Both the position numbers and the translations under genes were made by a program. Positions 7,044 through 13,955 of a stretch of 18,489 bases of DNA are shown here, piece by piece. Within the stretch, counting starts at the first letter, position 1. Every line of letters starts with the position of its first letter. The notes beneath the pieces are model-generated. The model did not search any database. It was not told where the DNA came from and saw nothing but the letters and a program-made list of their open reading frames with translations. The DNA comes from Treponema sp. (GTDB taxonomy: Bacteria > Spirochaetota > Spirochaetia > Treponematales > Treponemataceae): positions 1 to 18,489 of the forward strand of contig SFOB01000079.1 in the NCBI GenBank assembly GCA_004554075.1, given 5' to 3'.

Positions 7044-8322
7044 CAGCTACATTATAAATGCTTGTGTAAACTGAATCAATCTTATCTTCATCAATACTTG
7101 AGAAAGCAACGCGCAAAGTATATGGGTCAATCTGGATGATACCGATTCCCTCTTTTTTGAGAAGTTCTTTGCGGATTTCTTCAGCCTTTCCTGTATTTAC
7201 ATGGAAACTCATAAAGTAACCAGAGTTGAAAGGAAGGGCTTCAAGAACTTTTGAAGTATGTGTATTTACAAAATTGCGAACGCGGTCGTAGCGGCTCTGG
7301 AGCATCTTGCGGCATTCAAGCTTCTGCTTTTCGTGAGCTTCGTCCTTAAGAGCATGCATTACAAGGCTCTGGGAAGGAGTTGAAGAACATGATACAGAAG
7401 AACGGATTGCTGCCATGAACTTTGTTACGAGAGCTGTGTACTGAGCATCTGTAAATCCCTTTGAAGCAAATGTTACAAAACCTGCACGGAAGCCCCATGC
7501 AAAGTCCTCTTTTGTAGGACCGTCTGCCTTGATGGCAAGAACGTTCTCGTGAAGGTCTGCCATGTATGCGAAGAGCGACTGTGGCTCGATATCATCTTCG
7601 TAGTTGAGTCCGAAGTAAGCATCATCAGAAAGAACAAGAACCTTTTTACCAGACTCTGCAATTTCGCGAACGATGCGAACAATTTCCTTAGCTTCAGAAA
7701 CTGTAGGGCTGTAGCCTGAAGGATTCTGAGGGAAGTTGAGAATTACACGAACTGAACCGTATTTTTCTGCATCAGCCTTCATTTTTGCTTCAAGGTCTGC
7801 AATGTTGAACTTTCCATTTGCAAAACACTTGAACTGATGGAACTCAGCACCACGGCGGGCAGCAGCAATCAGTTCGTAGTTATCCCAGCAAGGATCTGCA
7901 GCAAGAAGAGGCTTGTCTACATCAACAAAAAGGTCGCTTACATAAGAAAGAACTGCTGTAAGTCCTGGAACAAGGATTGGCAGTGAGAACTGCTTGTTCT
8001 TAAGGCTAGGATTTTTTTCTATGATTTTTTCTTTCCATAAAGCACGAAGGTCTGGATTACCGGCAGTTTTTGCATAAGCAACAGTTTCGCGCGGTGAAAG
8101 TGAAGGCATATTCTTTTTGTAAGAATCAAGCTCGATTGGTGTGCCCTGAGCAACTGCCATACCGATTGTACCGTTTGCGAAGTGAGCGTCTTTAGCGGCT
8201 TCTCCACCCTGAGAGATAATTCCGTTTGGGAAATAAAGGCGGCGGCCCATGTCTGACATGAGGGCGTCTACTACTGAACCAGCGAGGGTATCATTCAATT
8301 CTTTTGCTAATGGATTAATCAT
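7030..8322 (-). CDS. PLP-dependent class I/II aminotransferase
   Basis: This is a fold-type I pyridoxal-phosphate aminotransferase of 430 residues. Visible landmarks are NPSG at Asn200-Gly203, the DxxY pair Asp233/Tyr236 (SDDAYFG), the probable Schiff-base Lys271 with Arg279 eight residues on (TKEDFAWGFRAG, the AspAT spacing), and a C-terminal LRVAFSS with the Arg expected to bind the substrate carboxylate. It is cytoplasmic and should act on amino acids such as aspartate, aromatic or branched-chain types; specificity is not readable. ATG 8322 is preceded by GAGG 4 nt away. A good promoter (TTGACT-17-CATAAT) lies so close that the transcript may start only 2-4 nt before ATG. It is first in a two-gene unit with the overlapping solute-binding lipoprotein. 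Confidence 0.85.
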   Translation of the reverse strand: MINPLAKELNDTLAGSVVDALMSDMGRRLYFPNGIISQGGEAAKDAHFANGTIGMAVAQGTPIELDSYKKNMPSLSPRETVAYAKTAGNPDLRALWKEKIIEKNPSLKNKQFSLPILVPGLTAVLSYVSDLFVDVDKPLLAADPCWDNYELIAAARRGAEFHQFKCFANGKFNIADLEAKMKADAEKYGSVRVILNFPQNPSGYSPTVSEAKEIVRIVREIAESGKKVLVLSDDAYFGLNYEDDIEPQSLFAYMADLHENVLAIKADGPTKEDFAWGFRAGFVTFASKGFTDAQYTALVTKFMAAIRSSVSCSSTPSQSLVMHALKDEAHEKQKLECRKMLQSRYDRVRNFVNTHTSKVLEALPFNSGYFMSFHVNTGKAEEIRKELLKKEGIGIIQIDPYTLRVAFSSIDEDKIDSVYTSIYNVADEIK

Positions 8323-8331
8323 AATGCCTCA

Positions 8332-8360
8332 ATTATGCGAATTTCTATTGGCTTAGTCAA
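8332..8360 (-). promoter_or_regulatory. Promoter of the aminotransferase operon
   Basis: On the minus strand -35 TTGACT (8355-8360), a 17-bp spacer and -10 CATAAT (8332-8337) make a strong sigma70-type promoter. Only 9 nt separate the -10 box from the ATG at 8322, so the mRNA would be nearly leaderless. A short inverted repeat TATACA/TGTATA (8365-8383) lies just upstream of the -35 and might be a regulator site. Confidence 0.6.
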
Positions 8361-8405
8361 TAATTATACATATTTTTTGTATATTTATGCATAATACGTC
8401 CACTC

Positions 8406-8576
8406 ATGATGAATAAGTGCTCACGTGGAAAAAAATACCAGTCTGCGGGCGAGCTAGTTTTTGTGTAAGAATCCTGCGGTTTTGCTTCGCAAAATCCTCG
8501 GATTCTTTTCATGGCTAAGCGCCAAAACTCCTCGATGCAGACTGGTATTTTTTTCCACTCCGCACTCATTCATCAT
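8406..8576. repeat. 171-bp long imperfect palindrome (MITE-like element)
   Basis: The two halves pair almost throughout. Outer arms are ATGATGAAT-AGTG (8406-8419) with its complement at 8563-8576. A perfect 22-bp arm lies at 8425-8446 and 8537-8558 (it begins GTGGAAAAAAATACCAG). Inner arms are CGAG..AGTTTT with AAAACT.CTCG, and AAGAATCC...TTTTGC (8467-8485) with GCAAAA...GGATTCTT (8489-8507) around a 3-nt apex. The right half has about 14 extra bases at 8510-8523. The direct repeat ACGTCC occurs at both flanks (8396-8401, 8578-8583). No protein is credible within it. A non-autonomous mobile palindrome is the best reading. Confidence 0.75.
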
Positions 8577-8615
8577 AACGTCCGTTCATCCAAACATAAA
8601 AAATCTATGTTTATT

Positions 8616-8630
8616 TCCACGGGAGCGCTC
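8616..8630. repeat. Partial third copy of the palindrome arm
   Basis: TTCCACGGGAGCGCTC (8615-8630), reversed and complemented, matches the left-arm segment GTGCTCACGTGGAA (8417-8430) at 12 of 14 positions. It lies 40 nt outside the palindrome, suggesting a decayed second element or a modular repeat. The match is short. Confidence 0.35.
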
Positions 8631-8655
8631 TAACAGCACAGAAAACGCGGCATAT

Positions 8656-8684
8656 TTGTAATACACACCCGTTTTTGATATAAT
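8656..8684 (+). promoter_or_regulatory. Promoter of the moxR-bat operon
   Basis: TTGTAA (8656-8661, 4 of 6 to TTGACA), a 17-bp spacer and a perfect -10 TATAAT (8679-8684). The predicted start (about 8691) is only a couple of bases before ATG 8693, and no ribosome binding site is present, which points to a leaderless mRNA. Confidence 0.6.
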
Positions 8685-8692
8685 CATTGACT

Positions 8693-9688
8693 ATGAATAA
8701 CGAAATTGTACATATAATAGAAAACTGTCACAAAGAAGCGGAAAAACGACTTGTTGGACAGGAAAATCTTATTGATGATATTTTGACTGCTTTTATTGCC
8801 GGCGGACATGTTCTTCTCGAAGGTGTGCCGGGACTGGCAAAGACTCTTGCTATTAAAACCGTTGCAGAGATACTTGGACTTGATTTTAAGCGCATTCAGT
8901 TTACTCCGGATCTTCTTCCTGCAGATGTTACAGGAACTTTGATTTATGAACAGAACACCGGAAAGTTCAGCGTACGCAAGGGACCTGTTTTTGCAAACGT
9001 AATTCTTGCAGATGAAATTAACCGTGCACCGGCAAAGGTTCAGTCTGCCATGCTGGAAGCAATGGAAGAGCGTCAGATAACAATCGGCGAAGAAACTTAT
9101 AAACTGCCGGAGCCTTTCTTTGTACTTGCAACACAGAACCCTGTTGAACAGGAAGGTACATATAATCTGCCGGAAGCAGAATTGGACCGCTTTTTGATGA
9201 AGCTTGTAATCAGCTATCCTGCTGCCGACAACGAAATTAAGATTGTGCAGACTGCAGGTAAAGCGCCTTATGTACCGGTAAGAAGAATTGTTCAGCCAGG
9301 TGATATTGAAACTCTTAAAGCCGCTGCTGAAAAAATTACCTGTGATGAAAAGCTTGTTGAGTACATTGTTTCTATTCTGACTGTTACACGCCCAGAAAAC
9401 TCAAAGAAACAGCAGGCCGGACGTACTCTTGTAAACACTGCAAACTCAAACGATATTACACGCTATATTCATTTTGGAGCATCGCCTCGTGCAGGAATCG
9501 CAATGCTGCAGTGCGCAAAAGTTCACGCAATGATTGCTGGCCGCGATTTTGTTTTGCCGGAAGATATCAAGGCTGTTGCCCTCAACGTTCTGCGTCACCG
9601 TCTGGTACTTTCTTACGAAGCAGCAGCAGACAATGTTACAGCAGATGATATCATCACAAGAATTCTTGACTTTATTCCGGTTCCGTAA
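8693..9688 (+). CDS. moxR: MoxR-family AAA+ ATPase
   Basis: This MoxR-type AAA+ ATPase is about 331 residues, the usual length. Walker A is GVPGLAKT (44-51), Walker B is VILADEIN (103-110), sensor 1 is ATQNP (146-150), followed by the family's EAELDRF (161-167) with a likely arginine finger at Arg166. MoxR proteins act as cytoplasmic chaperones that work with vWA-domain partners encoded next door. It is the first gene of a plus-strand operon with DUF58 and Bat proteins. ATG 8693 is preferred; an in-frame TTG at 8687 also lacks a ribosome site and lies too close to the -10 box. Translation may be leaderless. Confidence 0.92.
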   Translation: MNNEIVHIIENCHKEAEKRLVGQENLIDDILTAFIAGGHVLLEGVPGLAKTLAIKTVAEILGLDFKRIQFTPDLLPADVTGTLIYEQNTGKFSVRKGPVFANVILADEINRAPAKVQSAMLEAMEERQITIGEETYKLPEPFFVLATQNPVEQEGTYNLPEAELDRFLMKLVISYPAADNEIKIVQTAGKAPYVPVRRIVQPGDIETLKAAAEKITCDEKLVEYIVSILTVTRPENSKKQQAGRTLVNTANSNDITRYIHFGASPRAGIAMLQCAKVHAMIAGRDFVLPEDIKAVALNVLRHRLVLSYEAAADNVTADDIITRILDFIPVP

Positions 9689-9690
9689 TT

Positions 9691-10593
9691 ATGTCAAAAC
9701 GTTATCTTGCAAACAATGAATCTCTCATAAAAAAAGCCCTCTATCTCCGCCTTATGGCCCAGGATATTGCAGAAGGTATGAAAAGCGGAAATTTCCGTTC
9801 TCTTTACCGGGGCCAGGGAGTTGAGTTTGCAGGAGTCCGCGACTATACCCGAGGGGACGACATCCGCACAATAGACTGGAACGTAACTGCACGTATGGGG
9901 CGCCCCTATATCAAAATCTTTGAAGAAGAAAGAGAACTGCAGATTTTTATTATTACAGACTCTTCACTTTCCATGCAGCTGGAAAACGGTTCAGACCGCC
10001 GCACAAAATATGCCGCAGCGGCAGAAACTGCGGCACTTGTAGCAATTGCTGCAGAGTTCAATGCCTGCCCGACAGGTGCAGTTTTTTTTGATGGTGCAAT
10101 TCATTTTTCCTGTCAGCCTTCTCTTGGAAAAGAAAACACAATGCAGATTCTTAATCACCTGGACCGGCTTCCTGCCACTCCTACTCCAGGCTCTGTGCTT
10201 CCTAATGCAATTTCTGCTGCAGCCAAAATACTTCGCAAAAGAACTCTTGTATTTGTTCTTTCAGATTTTAGAAGCGGAGGCTGGGAAAAGCCACTCATTA
10301 ACCTGGCACAAAAAAACGATGTAATTGCAATAAACCTTCATGATGCAGCTGATGAAGAACTGCCTTCTCTTGGTACAGTTACCTTCCAGGATGCAGAAAG
10401 CGGACTTAAGATGTCGCTTCCATCATCTTCTCCAGCCTTCAAAAAGGAATGGCGTACTTATAACGAAATGAATCAGAACCGCTGGCAGGACTTCTGCATT
10501 AAGCATGGAATAATGCCGGTAGTACTGGATACTAAAACAGAACCTGTTCAGATATTGAATCAGATTTTTGCACGTAAGTCACGGATAAGGTAA
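9691..10593 (+). CDS. DUF58 / vWA-like protein, MoxR partner
   Basis: This is a 300-residue DUF58 protein. The hallmark block VRDYTRGDDIRTIDWNVTAR lies at 49-68, followed by RPYIKIFEEERELQI. A vWA-like fold starts at 87 with the MIDAS motif DSSLS (90-94), and LSDFR near 187-191 fits the later metal-side acidic loop. DUF58 proteins accompany MoxR ATPases and are thought to be their client or adaptor. No membrane segment is seen, so it is probably cytoplasmic. The ATG is only 2 nt after the moxR stop and has no clear ribosome site, so translational coupling with moxR is likely. Confidence 0.9.
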   Translation: MSKRYLANNESLIKKALYLRLMAQDIAEGMKSGNFRSLYRGQGVEFAGVRDYTRGDDIRTIDWNVTARMGRPYIKIFEEERELQIFIITDSSLSMQLENGSDRRTKYAAAAETAALVAIAAEFNACPTGAVFFDGAIHFSCQPSLGKENTMQILNHLDRLPATPTPGSVLPNAISAAAKILRKRTLVFVLSDFRSGGWEKPLINLAQKNDVIAINLHDAADEELPSLGTVTFQDAESGLKMSLPSSSPAFKKEWRTYNEMNQNRWQDFCIKHGIMPVVLDTKTEPVQILNQIFARKSRIR

Positions 10594-10605
10594 GAGGAAA
10601 AGTTT

Positions 10606-11517
10606 ATGCAGATTATTTCACCACAACAGATTCTCGTACCAAAAAAAGTTTATATCGGCGATACAGCCGAGCTCCGCTGCACCTTCAACAGCCCGGAACC
10701 TCTTCTCAAAAACCTTACGCAAAATGGAGCTGTAGAACTTCCACTTAATAATTTTCCATTTCTTGCCTCAGAAGATTTTGATATAAAGGAAATCAAACTT
10801 TTACCTGCCGGTGTAGATTATTATCAGCTTTCAATTACTTTTGTTCCATGGAAAACCGGCAGCATTCAGTTTGAACCACTGATTTTAAGCAGTCACAAAA
10901 AAGAAGACACAGATGCCACAGAATCTGCCGTAACCATAGAGTTTCAGCCGGTTCAGATTGTGTCTCTCATCTCTTCTGAAAATGCAGCAAACACAAGCCT
11001 GCACGACACAGCAGCTCCCCTGCTTTTACCGGGAACTGCCTATAAACTTTACGGCACTCTAGCTGCAAGCATCTGCCTCTTGATAATTGTTATAAGACTT
11101 TTTGTAAAAAGAAAAAGTCTTGCATTTTATATAAATCAGAAAAAACTTCTTAAAAAATATAAAAAGAACAAGAAACAGACTATCCGCCTTCTTTACAAAA
11201 TTGCAGACCAGGCTGAAGAGGCTGACTTTGATCACAAAGCCGAAGCTGAAAACATGCAGAAGGCCCTGAGAAATTATCTGGAAGTGCGCTTCGGATATCC
11301 TTTTACTCATACGGTTACTTCTGAAATTATGAAGGGCTGGCAGGAGGCAACACAGGGACTTCTTTCTGACACAAAAGAAGAAGCCTTTGGTGAAATTGCA
11401 GAAAGTTTTATCCGGACTGATTATATCCGCTACAGCAAAAATGGAAGATTTGCTGCGGATGAACTTGTAAAGCTGATAGATTTGAAAACTCTGCAGCCTT
11501 TTTTCTCCTTATTTTAA
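10606..11517 (+). CDS. Single-pass membrane protein of the MoxR/Bat operon (hypothetical)
   Basis: The protein is 303 residues with an N-terminal beta-rich region (1-145) of BatD-like character, one membrane segment (about 148-167, YGTLAASICLLIIVIRLF), a very basic stretch after it (KRKSLAFYINQKKLLKKYKKNKKQ), and a helical cytoplasmic domain (about 185-300). There is no signal peptide motif ahead of the beta region, so the membrane helix probably acts as the anchor. The slot between the DUF58 gene and the BatA gene is held by a similar small membrane protein in Borrelia (BB0174 position). The exact function is unknown. GAGG at 10594-10597 gives a good ribosome site 8 nt before ATG. Its last codons overlap the open frame of the next gene. 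Confidence 0.75.
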   Translation: MQIISPQQILVPKKVYIGDTAELRCTFNSPEPLLKNLTQNGAVELPLNNFPFLASEDFDIKEIKLLPAGVDYYQLSITFVPWKTGSIQFEPLILSSHKKEDTDATESAVTIEFQPVQIVSLISSENAANTSLHDTAAPLLLPGTAYKLYGTLAASICLLIIVIRLFVKRKSLAFYINQKKLLKKYKKNKKQTIRLLYKIADQAEEADFDHKAEAENMQKALRNYLEVRFGYPFTHTVTSEIMKGWQEATQGLLSDTKEEAFGEIAESFIRTDYIRYSKNGRFAADELVKLIDLKTLQPFFSLF

Positions 11518-13955
11518 TACCGGCTCTTTATATATTACGCTATCTCAAAGTTTTTAATAAAATCACTTTCCCGGCTGTACTTGCAGACTGGGAAGGCAGA
11601 CGCTTTGAATGGAAAGGAAAAACACAGAAATTTCTTTCAGTTCTCGCGGGAATCTTTTTTGTAACAGGCTTTTTACTTTCTGTTTGCGCTCTTGCGGCCC
11701 CTGTTCTTTCTAATCAGGAAAAAGTATATACCTCACTTGGAACTGATATTGTTTTTGTTGTAGATACAAGTCCTTCTATGTCTGCAAAAGATATGGACGG
11801 AGCACAGAGACTTGAAACCGCAAAAAATGCAATTTTCATGCTGACAAACAAAAACGACGGAAGCCGTTATGGACTCGTAGGTCTTGGAAGCAATGCAGCT
11901 GTGCTTGTACCGCCAACCAGTGATCTTACCTTCTTTTCTGAACATCTTTCAAAAATCCAGGCAGGAACTTTTGGTAACGGTTCTGCCATTGGAGATGGCT
12001 TAAGCACTGCAGTGTGTCACCTTGTTTCTTCTTCTGCTCAAAAAAAATGTATTGTCCTTCTTACAGACGGTGAGAACAATGCCGGAGAAATCCATCCGGA
12101 AACTGCAGCACAGCTTGCAAGCGATAATAACATTACAATCTACGTTGTAGGAATTGGTTCTAAAGGAAGAGTTCCTATTGAATATACAGACCCGGTTACA
12201 AAAAGACTTTATTCGGGCTATCTTGATTCAAACTTTAATCCGGCTTCGCTCAAGAGAATTTCAGATATTTCAGGCGGAAGGTATTTTGAAGCCCTGACCT
12301 TAAATGAACTTTCAGATATTTTATCTTCTGTTTCTAAAACTGAAACTGTTTCTCAGACCTTTACCTACAGAACTGTAAACCGTCTCTACTATCAGAAGTT
12401 TATTTCACTTGCCATAATTCTCTTTCTTCTTGCCTGGTTTATCAGAAGAATTATTTTAAAAGAGATGGTCTGCTACCGCTACAAAAAGAATCTGATTATC
12501 CGCTCAGGCTGTCTGCTGATTTCTTTTATCTTTCTTCTTCTGGCCCATGCCGGCCTCACCTGGGGAACTTATCTTGTTCCGGTTCAAAAAAGCGGCCACT
12601 CCGTTGCAATGGTTTTTGATATTTCAAACAGTATGCTTGCAAAAGACTGTCCGGGTAATACAGAAAGACTCAAGGCCGCATCTATTTATGCAAAAAAACT
12701 TCTTTCAAAAATGGAAGGGGTTCCTGTTTCTGTAATAATTGCAAAGGGAGACGGTATTGCTGCAATTCCTATTACTGATGATGTAGCAATGGTTGAATCC
12801 CTTCTTGATGTTATCTCCCCTTCCCTTATGACTGTTCCAGGCTCAAGCATTGGAAAGGGAATTTTAAAAGCAAAGGAATCTTTTAATACAAACTTTTCTT
12901 CTGCAGGAAGAATATGGGTTTTTACAGATGGTGAAGAAACAGACGGTCAGCTTTCTTCTGCCCTGCTTGATTGTCAGAAAGCTGGTATTCCGGTTACCTT
13001 TATAGGCTTTGGAGCAGAGTCTGAATCTCCTGTCCTTAGCGGTGATGGAAAGACTCAGGTGATGACAGCTCTCCGCAAAGACAGAATTGAAGCGGCAATT
13101 TCAGAAGCTGCTAACAAATTCCGCTTTTTCAATAATCACGAAAACCTGCAGTATATCAACTCGCTTGAAAAAGGCTCTGCCCTGCAGCTGCTTTCACAGC
13201 TTCGCCTTGGAGCAACAGAAACCATGATTACTTCTTATGAAGTAAAACCTGTTCCCCGCTACAAGCTTTTCCTTTCTCTTGCAGCAATCTTTTTGATTTT
13301 GAGTTACATCATAACTGAATTTAATTTTACACGCTTTTTTGGAACAAAGGCATCCCGTGCTTCTGCCGCAGCTTTTATTTCATTACTGGCCCTGCTTGGT
13401 TCAGGCTGTTCTTCTCAAACTGCAGACATTCTCAAAGGCACAGTTTCCTTCCATCAGAAAAAATACAGACATGCAGTTTCATGCTTTATGGAGGCATCAG
13501 AAAATGCCGCAGCAGATTCAAACCGCATTAATCAGAGCTATGCGCTTTATGATCTTGGAACTGCTTACATAATGCTTGGGGAAGATACTGCTGCAATGGA
13601 TCACTTTAATTCAATTTCAGATGACGCCCCTGATGCTGTACGCTATTCTGCTTTTTATAATGCGGGAGTTATTGCCTGGCGTAATTCTGATTTTGACCAG
13701 GCAAGAGATTATTTTAAAAAGGCTCTGGAAATTGACAGTTCTAAAATTGATGCAAAGATAAACTTTGAACTTTCAATGCAGCAGAGCCAGGCAAAAGGAA
13801 AGCAGAATCAGAGCAATCAGATTCAGGCTTCTCCGGAAGAAAGCTCCCCTCAGAATCTTGAAAAAGCCGTATTCGAACATATAAAGGAGAATGATCAGAA
13901 ACAATGGAAAAACAGCGAATCAAAACAGCCTTCAGATCTTGCAGAAGATTTCTAG
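11463..13955 (+). CDS. BatA-BatB-TPR fusion protein (two vWA domains plus TPRs)
   Basis: The frame is open from 11463. BatA-like sequence begins at about 11481 (FENSAAFFLLILIPALYIL), but the first ATG is 11778, inside the first vWA domain. No ATG, GTG, TTG or CTG exists in frame before it, so the given start is the frame limit and not a start codon. Order: two membrane helices (about 11499-11537, 11631-11708); vWA 1 with MIDAS DTSPS (11763-11777) and LLTDGENN; helix pair with basic linker (about 12400-12590); vWA 2 with MIDAS DISNS (12618-12632) and VFTDGEETDG; a helix; a hydrophobic segment ending in lipobox-like LLGSGC (Cys at 13407); then TPR repeats (ALYDLGTAYIMLGE, AFYNAGVIAWRNSDFDQARD). 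The three parts are separate batA, batB and batC/E genes in many bacteria. It should form a membrane-bound partner of MoxR facing the periplasm. Confidence 0.85.
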   Translation, partial: TCKADRFENSAAFFLLILIPALYILRYLKVFNKITFPAVLADWEGRRFEWKGKTQKFLSVLAGIFFVTGFLLSVCALAAPVLSNQEKVYTSLGTDIVFVVDTSPSMSAKDMDGAQRLETAKNAIFMLTNKNDGSRYGLVGLGSNAAVLVPPTSDLTFFSEHLSKIQAGTFGNGSAIGDGLSTAVCHLVSSSAQKKCIVLLTDGENNAGEIHPETAAQLASDNNITIYVVGIGSKGRVPIEYTDPVTKRLYSGYLDSNFNPASLKRISDISGGRYFEALTLNELSDILSSVSKTETVSQTFTYRTVNRLYYQKFISLAIILFLLAWFIRRIILKEMVCYRYKKNLIIRSGCLLISFIFLLLAHAGLTWGTYLVPVQKSGHSVAMVFDISNSMLAKDCPGNTERLKAASIYAKKLLSKMEGVPVSVIIAKGDGIAAIPITDDVAMVESLLDVISPSLMTVPGSSIGKGILKAKESFNTNFSSAGRIWVFTDGEETDGQLSSALLDCQKAGIPVTFIGFGAESESPVLSGDGKTQVMTALRKDRIEAAISEAANKFRFFNNHENLQYINSLEKGSALQLLSQLRLGATETMITSYEVKPVPRYKLFLSLAAIFLILSYIITEFNFTRFFGTKASRASAAAFISLLALLGSGCSSQTADILKGTVSFHQKKYRHAVSCFMEASENAAADSNRINQSYALYDLGTAYIMLGEDTAAMDHFNSISDDAPDAVRYSAFYNAGVIAWRNSDFDQARDYFKKALEIDSSKIDAKINFELSMQQSQAKGKQNQSNQIQASPEESSPQNLEKAVFEHIKENDQKQWKNSESKQPSDLAEDF
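11499..11505 (+). other. U-UUU-UUC slippery heptamer at the gene overlap (candidate -1 recoding site)
   Basis: In the frame of the upstream gene the codons are CCT TTT TTC, so T-TTT-TTC has the X-XXY-YYZ shape needed for simultaneous -1 slippage. A -1 shift here moves exactly into the Bat frame, which otherwise has no usual start codon. The upstream gene stops 10 nt later (TAA 11515-11517). No clear Shine-Dalgarno-like stimulator upstream or GC-rich stem downstream was found, which weakens the case. Confidence 0.35.

Noticed and set aside
8357..8661. Short open frames on both strands through the palindrome
   Set aside because: They arise from the inverted repeat, lack ribosome sites and encode nothing recognisable.
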